A DNA stretch of 64,000 nt from Candidatus Krumholzibacteriota bacterium (GTDB lineage: Bacteria; Krumholzibacteriota; Krumholzibacteriia; Krumholzibacteriales; Krumholzibacteriaceae), in NCBI GenBank assembly GCA_016931295.1, contig JAFGEZ010000011.1:1-64000 (forward strand). Direction: 5' to 3'. Made by a program: the position numbers and the translations under genes. Every line of letters starts with the position of its first letter. The first letter of the stretch is position 1. The notes under the pieces were generated by a model. It did no database searches and was not told where the DNA came from. It saw nothing but the letters and a program-made list of their open reading frames with translations. Below, piece after piece: positions 26,697-35,063 of the stretch.

Positions 26697-26742
26697 ATCG
26701 TCTCCTCGCGGTCGTCGCGGCGGCGCCGCCCGGGGAACCCGG

Positions 26743-27675
26743 TCAGCGACAGCCGGAGAGAAAGACCGTCACGAGCTTGAGCATCGTGACGAGATCGAGC
26801 CGGTTGTGGAGGATGACGCCGGCGATGCCGCCCGCGTCCCCCGTCCGCACGAATTCGTGGTAGACGCCGGGAATCTCGCGCCCGGGCACGTCCCCCGCCC
26901 GTTTCATGCCGAGCAGGTGCCGCTCGAGCGTCTGCAGCCGGTGATTCGGCGTCCGGCGCCCGACGGCGCGCCGCGCAACGCGCAGCAGGTCCACGTGCCG
27001 CCGCGGCGGCCTGAAGGGCAGGCTCGTGTAGGCCATGCGCCCGGCGAGAAAGGGCACGTCGAACCGAAGCCCGTTGTAGGTCACCAGCGTGTCGAAGCGG
27101 GCCATCGTTTCCGCGGCGAAGAGGAGGACCGCCGCCTCCTCGGCGTAGTCCCGCGCGAAGAGCTGGTCGACGACGAGCCGGTTTCCCTCCTCGTACATCA
27201 GCCCGACGAGGAAGAGGGGCGCCATCGAGAGCCCCGTCGTCTCGAGATCGAGCCAGAGGACCCGGCCCGTTTCCGCCTCGGCCAAAAGACGGAGTTCCTC
27301 CAGCCCCCGGTTTTCCGGGGGGAAGGGGCCGGCGAGGGCCTCGCGATACTCGGCGAGAAAGCGGTCGGCCGACGGCCAGATCGCCGCCGCGTCCTCGCGG
27401 ACGCGGTAGAAGCCGCCTCCGGGCGCCTCCGCACCGGGCACGAGCGCCTCGAGCGTGCCCGTGGGTTGCGCGGCGTCGGATGCCGCCCCGCCTTCTTCCG
27501 GGGGCGGTTTGATCCCGGAAAAGGGGCCCGGCAGGATCCCGGAAGCGTCAGCCGCCCCGCCCTCGCCGGGGGGCGGACCGATCCCCGGGAGCGGACGCCT
27601 CCGGCCGAAGGCGGCCGCCGCCCGTCTCCGCAACTCCTCGAGCTCGACTCGCAGGTCGCCCCCGCGTCGCGTCAT
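26743..27675 (-). CDS. mrfB: MrfB-like 3'-5' exonuclease (RNase H fold)
   Basis: The 310-residue protein has a low-complexity proline/glycine-rich N-terminal third, then a DEDD-type exonuclease domain. The residues are LDLETTGL (Asp143, Glu145), VTYNGLRFDVPFL with its Asp, and HNRLDLVTMLKL with the final Asp. The HVDLLRVARR stretch is typical of YprB/MrfB. ATG 27673-27675 is chosen because GGAGGAG lies just upstream; the frame upstream is not protein-like. It is 46 bp before the helicase gene and surely co-transcribed with it. The pair would repair DNA adducts or crosslinks. Confidence 0.87.
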   Translation of the reverse strand: MTRRGGDLRVELEELRRRAAAAFGRRRPLPGIGPPPGEGGAADASGILPGPFSGIKPPPEEGGAASDAAQPTGTLEALVPGAEAPGGGFYRVREDAAAIWPSADRFLAEYREALAGPFPPENRGLEELRLLAEAETGRVLWLDLETTGLSMAPLFLVGLMYEEGNRLVVDQLFARDYAEEAAVLLFAAETMARFDTLVTYNGLRFDVPFLAGRMAYTSLPFRPPRRHVDLLRVARRAVGRRTPNHRLQTLERHLLGMKRAGDVPGREIPGVYHEFVRTGDAGGIAGVILHNRLDLVTMLKLVTVFLSGCR

Positions 27676-27827
27676 GATCGCTCCTCCGCCGCACGTCCCG
27701 CGGCGCCCCGCCGTGTCGGGGAACCGGTTCAGCGTACCCCATCCGGGCTCATTTTTCAACACGCGGCGGCTTCGACGAACGGTCGCCGCGACGGCCCGTT
27801 TCTTGCTATCACATGGTACGGTTTTCC

Positions 27828-27857
27828 TTGACGTTGCCGAGGCGACTCGGATATCTT
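27828..27857 (+). promoter_or_regulatory. Candidate sigma-70 promoter of the M23 peptidase gene
   Basis: TTGACG (27828-27833), an 18-bp spacer and TATCTT (27852-27857). The start near 27864 lies just before the ATG at 27879, which argues against using the in-frame ATG at 27813 as the start. Confidence 0.5.
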
Positions 27858-27878
27858 TCGGCAGATTCGATATCCGTT

Positions 27879-29231
27879 ATGAGACACGACAGACACATAC
27901 AGGTGTTCCTCCTCGCCGCCGCCCTCGCCGCGATCGCGATCGGGCTGGCGATCGACCGTCCAGGGATCCTCACGGAGCCTGCCGTGGCCCCCGCCGGGGA
28001 TCCCGTGCCGGCGTCCGTGGACGCCGCGATCCCCGGGAAGGCGTGCCCCGTGCCGACCCTCGCCGGCCGCGTCGACCGCAACGGCAGCTTCTTCGACATC
28101 GTGAGCGCCTGCGGCATCGAGCCGGCGGAGATCTACGCGGCGGCCCGTTCGGCCAAACAGGTCTACGACTTCCGCCGGATCTACCCCGGCCAGCGATACG
28201 AGGTCTACGCCGATTCGGCCCGGATCGACTCGGTCTTCTTCTCGATCAGCGAGGAGGAGTACGTCTCCCTCGTCCGTACCGGGGACGGGTACGAGGCGGA
28301 GCGCCGGAGCTACCCCTTCGACGTCGTCACCAGAACCTGCTCGGGGCTGATCACGCAGTCCCTCTTCGCCTCTTTCCAGGAGCAGGGGCTCCCGATCGAG
28401 CTCGGGCTCCAGCTCGTCGACATCCTCGCGTGGGACATCGACTTCTTCAGCGACATCAGGAAGAACGACTACTTCCGCGTCATCTACGAGGAAAAGACGC
28501 GGAGCGACGGCCTGCAGCGCATCGGGCGCATCCTCGCCGTCGAGTTCAACACGCAGGGGACGAGCCACTACGCCTTCCTCTTCGAGAACGAGGACGGGCT
28601 CGCCGACTACTTCGACGACACGGGGCGGTCCCTGCGCAAGCAGCTGCTGCGCGCCCCCCTCTCCTACACGCGGATCTCGTCGAACTTCAGCTCCCGGCGG
28701 CTCCACCCGGTGCTCCACCACTACCGGCCACATTACGGCATCGACTACGCCGCTCCCGAGGGAACGCCCGTGATGACGACCGGCGACGGAACGGTGCTCG
28801 CCGCCTCGCGAACGCGGGCGAACGGCAACTACGTGAAGATCCGCCACAACAACGGCTACATCACGTACTACCTGCACCTGAGCCGCTTCGGCTCCGGCAT
28901 CCGCGGCGGCGTGAAGGTGCGCCAGGGACAGGTGATCGGGTACGTCGGGCACACGGGATACGCGACGGGCCCGCATCTCGACTACCGCGTCAAGATCGGC
29001 AACAGGTTCGTCAACCCGCGCCGGCTCAAGCTCCCGCCGGCCAAACCCGTGTCCGAGGAGAAGATGCCCGCGTTCGCCGAGCTCCGCGACGGCCGGATCA
29101 CCGAGCTCTGCACGATCCCGATCCGCGATTCGCGGACCGTCATGTATGCGGCCACCCCCGAGCACGACTCCCCCACCGAGGGTTACCGGCCGCCGCTCGA
29201 GGAGCGGACCGCCGGCGCGGCCTCGCAGTGA
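27879..29231 (+). CDS. M23-family murein endopeptidase (MepM-like)
   Basis: The 450-residue protein has an N-terminal membrane anchor or signal (FLLAAALAAIAIGLAI). It continues with the long MepM/Csd3-type inhibitory domain (IEPAEIYAAARSAKQVYDF, ELGLQLVDILAWDIDFFSD) and then the peptidase domain. Zinc residues are His285 and Asp289 in HYGIDYAAPEG and His366 in ATGPHLDYRV. The last motif has Asp where most family members have the second His of HLH, a known but less common variant. It would cut peptidoglycan cross-links in the periplasm. queH follows after eight bases. Confidence 0.88.
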   Translation: MRHDRHIQVFLLAAALAAIAIGLAIDRPGILTEPAVAPAGDPVPASVDAAIPGKACPVPTLAGRVDRNGSFFDIVSACGIEPAEIYAAARSAKQVYDFRRIYPGQRYEVYADSARIDSVFFSISEEEYVSLVRTGDGYEAERRSYPFDVVTRTCSGLITQSLFASFQEQGLPIELGLQLVDILAWDIDFFSDIRKNDYFRVIYEEKTRSDGLQRIGRILAVEFNTQGTSHYAFLFENEDGLADYFDDTGRSLRKQLLRAPLSYTRISSNFSSRRLHPVLHHYRPHYGIDYAAPEGTPVMTTGDGTVLAASRTRANGNYVKIRHNNGYITYYLHLSRFGSGIRGGVKVRQGQVIGYVGHTGYATGPHLDYRVKIGNRFVNPRRLKLPPAKPVSEEKMPAFAELRDGRITELCTIPIRDSRTVMYAATPEHDSPTEGYRPPLEERTAGAASQ

Positions 29232-29239
29232 GGGGCGCG

Positions 29240-29869
29240 ATGACCCCGCCCGAACGCATCCTCGTCCACGTCTGCTGCGCCTCCTGCGCCTCGTACGTCC
29301 TCGACCACCTCGCCGCCCGATACGCTCCGACAGCGTGGTTCTACAACCCGAACGTCTTCCCGCCCGGGGAATACCGGCTGCGGCGAGACGAGACGCGCGA
29401 GCTGTGCCGCCGCGGGAACTTCCCCTTTCTCGAGGGGCCGTACGAGCCGGAGCGCTGGGAGGCCGCCGCCGGGCCGTACCGCGATCGCGGCGAGAAGAGC
29501 GAGCGCTGCTGGGCCTGCTACGGGCTGCGTCTCGACGCGACGGCGCGCGAGGCCGCCCGGCTGGGCTTCCCCCTGTTCACGAGCACGCTCTCGGTGAGCC
29601 CCCACAAGATCCACCCGCGGATCGTCGAGGCGGGCGAGCGGGCCGCCGCCGCGCACGGCACGGGATTCCTCGCCGAGGATTTCAAGAAGAAGGACGGGTT
29701 CAGGAAGAGCGTCGAGCAGAGCCGCGAGCTCGGTTTCACCCGCCAGGACTACTGCGGCTGCGAGCCGAGCCTCGCCGAGGCGCGCGAGCGCCGCCGCCGG
29801 AAGGCCAAACAGGAAACCGCGGCGGCGCCGGGGATTCCCGGCGGCCGCCGCGGCCTCGATCGTTCGTGA
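29240..29869 (+). CDS. queH: Epoxyqueuosine reductase QueH
   Basis: The 209-residue protein performs the last step of queuosine synthesis in tRNA anticodons, by the QueH (not QueG) route. It has the paired cysteines HVCCASCASY at the N-terminus, the central CWACYGLRL, the STLSVSPHKIHPRI signature and the C-terminal QDYCGC. These are the conserved cysteine clusters that bind the iron-sulphur centre and a second metal. The C-terminal 25 residues are low-complexity. The start ATG 29240 follows GAGGGGCGC. Confidence 0.92.
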   Translation: MTPPERILVHVCCASCASYVLDHLAARYAPTAWFYNPNVFPPGEYRLRRDETRELCRRGNFPFLEGPYEPERWEAAAGPYRDRGEKSERCWACYGLRLDATAREAARLGFPLFTSTLSVSPHKIHPRIVEAGERAAAAHGTGFLAEDFKKKDGFRKSVEQSRELGFTRQDYCGCEPSLAEARERRRRKAKQETAAAPGIPGGRRGLDRS

Positions 29870-29881
29870 CCGCCGGCGCGG

Positions 29882-30052
29882 TCACTCGCCCGAAATCGCT
29901 TCGACCGGGCAGACCTCGATGCAGGCTCCGCAGTCCGTGCAGAGCTCGGGATCGATCTCGTACCGTTCCTCGCCCTCGGAGATCGCCTCGACCGGGCACT
30001 CGGTCGCGCAGGCGCCGCAGGAGATGCACTCCTCGTTTATCTTGTGGGCCAT
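29882..30052 (-). CDS. 2[4Fe-4S] ferredoxin
   Basis: The 56-residue ferredoxin is a small electron carrier. Both halves carry the full cluster pattern: CISCGACATECPV and CTDCGACIEVCPV, each followed by EAIS. It starts MAHKINEE at ATG 30050-30052 with GGAGGGAAGG directly upstream and ends at TGA 29882-29884, 12 bp from the convergent queH stop. Length is typical of clostridial-type ferredoxins. It has its own promoter at 30149-30178. Confidence 0.95.
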   Translation of the reverse strand: MAHKINEECISCGACATECPVEAISEGEERYEIDPELCTDCGACIEVCPVEAISGE

Positions 30053-30148
30053 CCTTCCCTCCGTTGGTGATGGTCTCGCCGGCGGACGTTTCCCGTTCCT
30101 CCCGGCAATCTCGCACTCGTCGAGCGGTCGCTGAAAAACCGCCCCCTA

Positions 30149-30178
30149 TACATACGTAATCGCCCGATGACGAGTCAA
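30149..30178 (-). promoter_or_regulatory. Sigma-70 promoter of the ferredoxin gene
   Basis: On the minus strand, TTGACT (30173-30178), an 18-bp spacer and TATGTA (30149-30154). It starts nine bases beyond the stop of the upstream M16 gene and gives a leader of about 90 nt. Confidence 0.65.
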
Positions 30179-30186
30179 CCCCGAAA

Positions 30187-32790
30187 TCACCGCATGCCGG
30201 GCATGCCGGGAGGCGGCCGGCGGCGCGGCGCCGGGGGCTCGTCGGCGCCCGGCAGGAGACGGACGGCAACCCCTCCGGCGGGATCGAGCCGGCGGACGAT
30301 CGCCGCCTGCACCGCCGCCGCGTCGACCGCCGTTACGTTTTCCCCTCCCGGCTCGCCGGGGTAGAGAAAGAGCCGCAAACCCAGGTCGGCCGCCTCGTTG
30401 ACGCTGGAGAGCAGCCGCCGGGCGAGGCGCCCGCGCAGGCGGTCGGTCGCCGCGGCCGTCTCCTCCGCCGTCGGGGGCGCCTCGGCGAGCGAGCGGATGA
30501 GCGAATCGAGAACGGCCGAGACCTCGTCGAGATTCGCGGCGCGCGAACCGACCGTGGCCGATACGACGACCGCGCCGGGCAGGAGCCTCGCGCCGCAGCC
30601 GGTCGAGTAGGCGAGTCCGCGCGTCTCGCGGATCTCCTCCTGCATCCGCCGGCTGAGCACCTCGGCCGCCACCCGGAGCGCCGCGGTCTCGCCGGGTTCG
30701 GGATCGACCACCAGCCAGCCGCGGCGCAGATAGATCCCCTCGATCGCCGCCGTCTCCTCGACGACGGCGCCGCCCGCGACGGCCGCGGGGCGGATCGATT
30801 CGGCGCCGCCGCCGGGCGGCAGGTTGCCGAACGCCTTCTCGACGATCCGGATCGTCTCCTCCGGATCGCGCGGCCCGACGGCGGTGACGATCAGGTTCTC
30901 CCCTCTGTAGACATCCCGCATCAACCTCTCGAAGGCCGGGGCGGAGAGCTCGCCCGCCGTTTCGGGGAAGGCCCCCGTCCCCCACGGATGGTCGCCGAAG
31001 AGGGCCCGGCCGAGTTCCCGGTCGAGCGCGAAAAACGGCCGGCCGGTCCGCGCGCCGAGTTCCACCGCGATGCGGCTTGCCGCGGCGGAGACCCCGCTTT
31101 CCTCGACCGGGGCCTGCAAGAGGAAGGAGGCGAGGAGCACGACCGCCTTATTGAAGTTGTCCGCCGGCGCCTCGAGGCGCACGAATGCCCACGCGGGACT
31201 GACCTGGTAGTCGTCCATCGAAATGAAGGGATTATCCCCCCAGGCGATCCGGGCGCCGATCCTCTCGAGTTGCCCGGCGAGCTTCCGGCCGGCGGGCGAG
31301 TGATCGAGGATCCCGTGGAGGAGCGAGATCCGGGCGCCGTCGTGTTCTCGCTCGAGCATGGCACGGTCGCGCACGAGCACGTGGAGGGCGGCGACGGGCG
31401 AGCCGGGCCGGCTCGTCGCGGCGATCAGGACGCCGTTTCGCGCGCGGGTCGTCTTCACCGGCTGCGCCGCCGCCTCTCCCTTCGCCGACGAGGCCCCGGG
31501 GAGGACGACGACGGCGTTGAAGGGGGGATCGACGAGCCGACGACGGGCGAGTCGCGCGACGTCCGGCCGCTCGACGCGGGCCACCCCCTCGTCGGCCGCG
31601 TCGAGGTAGCGGTCGCCGAAAAGGGCCACGGGCTGCCCGGCGAGCATCATGTAGTAATGATAGCGTTCGCGGTCGAACGCCTCGGACGCCCCGACCGCCG
31701 TCCGCGCCGCGGCGACGGCGTGGACGTCGGGCTCCCAGTGTGCGAGTCGGCCGAGGACGACGGCCAGCGCCTCCTCGAGGCGGCCGGCGGTCTCCGCGGT
31801 CCCGTCGATCGAGATCCGCAGGGCTGAGAAGGCGCCGTGCGTCTCGAGCGAGACGCCCGGGTCGGGCAAACCGAGGGCGTCCAGGCATCCGGCCAGAGGC
31901 CCCGCGGGAGAGCCGAGGATGCGAGCCGCGACGAGGGCGGCGGGGAATCCCGGCTCGTCGACGCGCGGAAGGGGCAGCATCGCCTCGAGGCCCGGATCGA
32001 GACCGGGATCGACGATCCGGGCGATCCTGCCGCTCCACCGGGGCGCTGGGACGGCGGAGCCGTCCCGCGCGGGACGGCTCCCGTCCCGCCACTCGCGCGG
32101 GCCGCCGCAGAAATGATCCTCGACGAGACCGCGGGCCCGGTCACGGTCGAATCCGCCCATGAGGAGGATACGCATGCGCTCGGGGCGGTACCGTTCGCCG
32201 TGGTACGCGCCGATTTGTTCCCTGCTCACCGTCTCGATGGTGGTCTCGAGTCCGATCACCGGCTCGGCGAGGGGGGATCCGGCGTAGAGACGGCGCGAGA
32301 CGAGACGTTCGCGCCGTTCGCGCGGATCGTCCCGCCCCTGCCGCATCTCCTCGAGGACGACGCCCCGTTCCTTTTCCAGTTCCGCCGGCGGGAAGACCGG
32401 TCGCAAGAGCATCTGCGAGAGGATCTCGATCCCCTCGTCGACGAGATCGCTCCGGGCCAGCAGGAAGAAGACGGCCGTCTCCTTTCTCGTGAACGCGTTG
32501 AGAAAGGCCCCGTTCCGCTCGACCCACGCGGCGATCTCCCCGCGGTCGAAGCGCTCGCTCCCGTCGAAGAGGAGATGCTCGAGCAGGTGGCTCAGTCCGC
32601 GAGTCATCGGCGTCTCGCGCGCGCTGCCGGCCTCGACGGCGACGGCGGCGAGAAAGACGGGCGACGCCGGGTGGCACTCGTAGATGACTTCCGGAGCGCC
32701 GGGCGCGTGCTCGACGACGCGCGTCGGCTCCGCCGCGGCGGCGGCCGGGATGACGAGCAGCGCGGCGGCCGCAAGCAGGATGCGTCTCAC
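30187..32790 (-). CDS. M16-family zinc metallopeptidase, two-unit type, secreted
   Basis: The 867-residue protein has a signal peptide (RRILLAAAALLVIPAAAAA) and two M16 units. The first has the inverted zinc motif HLLEH (His68, Glu71, His72) in GLSHLLEHLLFDG and the distal glutamates in VVLEEMRQG. The second unit, from about residue 430, lacks the motif (ISLLHGILDHSPAGRKL), as usual for the non-catalytic half. Members degrade peptides or process proteins in the periplasm. The start is GTG 32788-32790 behind GAAAGGAAGAAAC. It lies 103 bp after lpdA. Confidence 0.88.
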   Translation of the reverse strand: MRRILLAAAALLVIPAAAAAEPTRVVEHAPGAPEVIYECHPASPVFLAAVAVEAGSARETPMTRGLSHLLEHLLFDGSERFDRGEIAAWVERNGAFLNAFTRKETAVFFLLARSDLVDEGIEILSQMLLRPVFPPAELEKERGVVLEEMRQGRDDPRERRERLVSRRLYAGSPLAEPVIGLETTIETVSREQIGAYHGERYRPERMRILLMGGFDRDRARGLVEDHFCGGPREWRDGSRPARDGSAVPAPRWSGRIARIVDPGLDPGLEAMLPLPRVDEPGFPAALVAARILGSPAGPLAGCLDALGLPDPGVSLETHGAFSALRISIDGTAETAGRLEEALAVVLGRLAHWEPDVHAVAAARTAVGASEAFDRERYHYYMMLAGQPVALFGDRYLDAADEGVARVERPDVARLARRRLVDPPFNAVVVLPGASSAKGEAAAQPVKTTRARNGVLIAATSRPGSPVAALHVLVRDRAMLEREHDGARISLLHGILDHSPAGRKLAGQLERIGARIAWGDNPFISMDDYQVSPAWAFVRLEAPADNFNKAVVLLASFLLQAPVEESGVSAAASRIAVELGARTGRPFFALDRELGRALFGDHPWGTGAFPETAGELSAPAFERLMRDVYRGENLIVTAVGPRDPEETIRIVEKAFGNLPPGGGAESIRPAAVAGGAVVEETAAIEGIYLRRGWLVVDPEPGETAALRVAAEVLSRRMQEEIRETRGLAYSTGCGARLLPGAVVVSATVGSRAANLDEVSAVLDSLIRSLAEAPPTAEETAAATDRLRGRLARRLLSSVNEAADLGLRLFLYPGEPGGENVTAVDAAAVQAAIVRRLDPAGGVAVRLLPGADEPPAPRRRPPPGMPGMR

Positions 32791-32893
32791 GTTTCTTCCT
32801 TTCGTTCGCGGTATCGATCGTGGATCTGCCGGCGAGACGGCGACGCCCCGTACCGGTCGTCCTGTCCGCGAACGACCCGCGCCGGCGCCGGAT

Positions 32894-34270
32894 CTAGAGC
32901 AGGTGTATCGCCTCGCCGCGCACCGCCTCGGCCGCCTCGGCGAGGGCCTCGCAGAGGGTCGGGTGGGGGAGGATCGCGGCGGTGAAGTCGTCGATCGTCA
33001 TTTCCCTCTCGACGGCGAGGATCCCCGCGGCGAGGAGCTCGGTGGCCTGGGGGCCGAGGATATGCAGGCCGAGCAGCTGGCCGGTCTTTCGCTCGGCCAC
33101 CCACTTCACGAAACCCTCCTCCTCGCGGAGCCCCTTCGCCTTGCCGTTCGCGGCGAAGGGGAAGCGGCCCGTCGCGAAGTCGATCCCCGCCTCCTTCGCC
33201 TCCGGTTCGGTCATCCCCACGTGGGCGGCCTCGGGCAGCGTGTAGATCGTCGAGGGAACGGCCCGGTAGCTGATCTCCCGCTCGCGGCCGAGCGCGTTCT
33301 CCGTGGCGACGATCCCCTCGCGCGTGGCGACGTGCGCGAGCAGCCAGCCTCCGACGACGTCCCCCGCCGCGTAGAGATTCGGCCTGTTCGTCTGCATGCG
33401 GGCATCGACGGCGATTCCGCCGCGCCCCGCCTCGACGCCGGCCGCCTCGAGCCCGATCCCCCCCGTGTTCGGCCGCCGGCCGACCGAGACGAGCATGATC
33501 TCCGCCTCGACGGCGGCCCCGTCGTCGAGGATCGCGCGGACGCCCGCGCCGGTCCGTTCGGCCTTCACCACCGTCCGGCCCGCCATGACGCCGATCCCGC
33601 GCTTCCGGAACGCCGCCTGGAGAAACCGCGCCACGTGCGGATCCTCCGTGGCGACCAGCGTGGGAAGCATCTCGACGATCGTGACCTCGACGCCCAGGGC
33701 GGCGAAGATCGACGCGAACTCGCAGCCGATCACGCCACCGCCGACGACGATCATGCTCGCGGGGATGCGTCCGAGATCGAGCAGGTGGGTCGAGGAGAGG
33801 ATCCGCTCGCCGTCGAAGGGGAGAGCGGGCAGTTCGATCTCGGAGGAGCCCGTGCAGACGACGACGCCCCGGGCGCCCCGGACGGTTCCCGCGCCGTCCA
33901 CCTCGACGGTATCGCCGGAGACGAGGCGCCCCTCGCCGCGTACGAGTTCGACCTTCCGGCCCTTCAGCAGCTTCTCGACGCCGGTGACGAGCCCGTCGAC
34001 GACGCGCCGCTTGTGTTCCCAGAGCCCCGCGGCGTCCGGTCGGACCGGCCCGCCGCCGACGCCCGCCTCGCGTCCTCCGGCGGCCGAGGCGACGAGGTGC
34101 GCGAGCGCATGCATCGTCTTGGTGGGGATGCAGCCCCGGTTGAGGCAGACGCCCCCGAGGGGCCCCTTCTCGACGAGACAGACCGAGGCGCCGAGCCGGG
34201 CGGCGCGGAGCGCCGCCGGATACCCCGCCGGTCCGCCGCCGAGCACGACCAGATCGAATTCCCTCTCCAT
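32894..34270 (-). CDS. lpdA: Dihydrolipoamide dehydrogenase
   Basis: The 458-residue flavoprotein reoxidises dihydrolipoamide of 2-oxoacid dehydrogenases or the glycine system. It has the FAD motif VVLGGGPAGYPAALRAA, the redox disulphide in GGVCLNRGCIPTK, the NAD motif VVGGGVIGCEFASI, and the active-site His-Glu pair in ILPHPTLCEAL. Length is normal. No E1 or E2 gene is present in this window, so its complex is unknown. It lies ten bases downstream of the LytTR regulator gene. Confidence 0.95.
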   Translation of the reverse strand: MEREFDLVVLGGGPAGYPAALRAARLGASVCLVEKGPLGGVCLNRGCIPTKTMHALAHLVASAAGGREAGVGGGPVRPDAAGLWEHKRRVVDGLVTGVEKLLKGRKVELVRGEGRLVSGDTVEVDGAGTVRGARGVVVCTGSSEIELPALPFDGERILSSTHLLDLGRIPASMIVVGGGVIGCEFASIFAALGVEVTIVEMLPTLVATEDPHVARFLQAAFRKRGIGVMAGRTVVKAERTGAGVRAILDDGAAVEAEIMLVSVGRRPNTGGIGLEAAGVEAGRGGIAVDARMQTNRPNLYAAGDVVGGWLLAHVATREGIVATENALGREREISYRAVPSTIYTLPEAAHVGMTEPEAKEAGIDFATGRFPFAANGKAKGLREEEGFVKWVAERKTGQLLGLHILGPQATELLAAGILAVEREMTIDDFTAAILPHPTLCEALAEAAEAVRGEAIHLL

Positions 34271-34280
34271 CGTCCTCTCC

Positions 34281-35063
34281 TTACGCGATCCCGTCGACCT
34301 TGCTCTTGAGCAGCGTCGCCTGCGACCGGTTGAGCGTGACCTCGGTGCGATTCCCGTCGAGCAGGGTCAGGATGTAGTGTCCTCCCGTCCAGGGAACGAT
34401 CTTCGCGATCCGGCGGAGGTTGACGAGCATGTCCTTGCCGAGGCGAAGGAAGAGGGAGGGATCGAGCTGCGCCTCGATCTCGTCGATCGCCGCGTAGTTC
34501 GTGAGGAAATCGCCGTCGACGGTTCGCGCGCGGACCCCCTCGGGCGACGCGAAGAGCATCGCCACCTTCTCCGTCTCGTAGAGATCGACCTCGTCCTTGC
34601 GCCTGATGACGATCCGGGGCAGGAAGCGCGTGACGTCCCGGATGCTCTCGGTGAGCCGTCGCACCCGCTCGATGTACTCGTCGGGACGCGGGCGGGAACG
34701 TCTCGCCTTCTCGATCGCCGCGCTCAGGCGATCCTTCTCGACCGGCTTGAGCAGGTAATCGAGCGCGTTCACCTCGAAGGCCCTGATCGCGTACTGGTCG
34801 AACGCCGTCGTGAAGACGACGAGGGGAAGATCCCCCGCGGCCAGGAGCGCCCGGATTACCTGGAACCCGTCCATCTCGGGCATCTGGATGTCGAGGAAGA
34901 CGAGATCGGGTTGCTTCTCGGCGACGAGCCTCACCGCTTCCGCCCCGCCGCCGGCCTCGCCGACGAGCTCGACGCCCTCCTCCGCCTCGATGAGGAACCG
35001 CATCTCGTCTCGGGCCAGGGCCTCGTCATCGACAATTATCGCCTTCAACGCCAATGCTCTCAC
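34281..35063 (-). CDS. LytTR-family response regulator
   Basis: The 260-residue regulator has a receiver domain (IIVDDEALARDE, phospho-acceptor Asp58 in VFLDIQMPEMDG, Lys in YLLKPVEK) and a C-terminal LytTR DNA-binding domain (about 150-255). The latter has PRIVIRRKDEVDLYETEKV, LFLRLGKDMLVNLRRI and VTLNRSQATLL. The start is GTG 35061-35063, inside the 3' end of the kinase gene (38-bp overlap), so translation of the pair is likely coupled. Targets are unknown; such pairs often control cell-envelope functions. Confidence 0.92.
   Translation of the reverse strand: MRALALKAIIVDDEALARDEMRFLIEAEEGVELVGEAGGGAEAVRLVAEKQPDLVFLDIQMPEMDGFQVIRALLAAGDLPLVVFTTAFDQYAIRAFEVNALDYLLKPVEKDRLSAAIEKARRSRPRPDEYIERVRRLTESIRDVTRFLPRIVIRRKDEVDLYETEKVAMLFASPEGVRARTVDGDFLTNYAAIDEIEAQLDPSLFLRLGKDMLVNLRRIAKIVPWTGGHYILTLLDGNRTEVTLNRSQATLLKSKVDGIA

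Noticed and set aside
22611-26780. A plus-strand open frame of about 1390 codons, antisense to the ABC-2/M1 fusion and mrfA genes
   Set aside because: It is a by-product of high GC content on the strand opposite two genes with clear domain motifs. It has low-complexity Arg/Ala/Gly/Asp composition and no domain.
27813-27878. ATG 27813 as start of the M23 peptidase
   Set aside because: The -35 and -10 of the likely promoter lie inside this extension. ATG 27879 opens directly onto the membrane segment.
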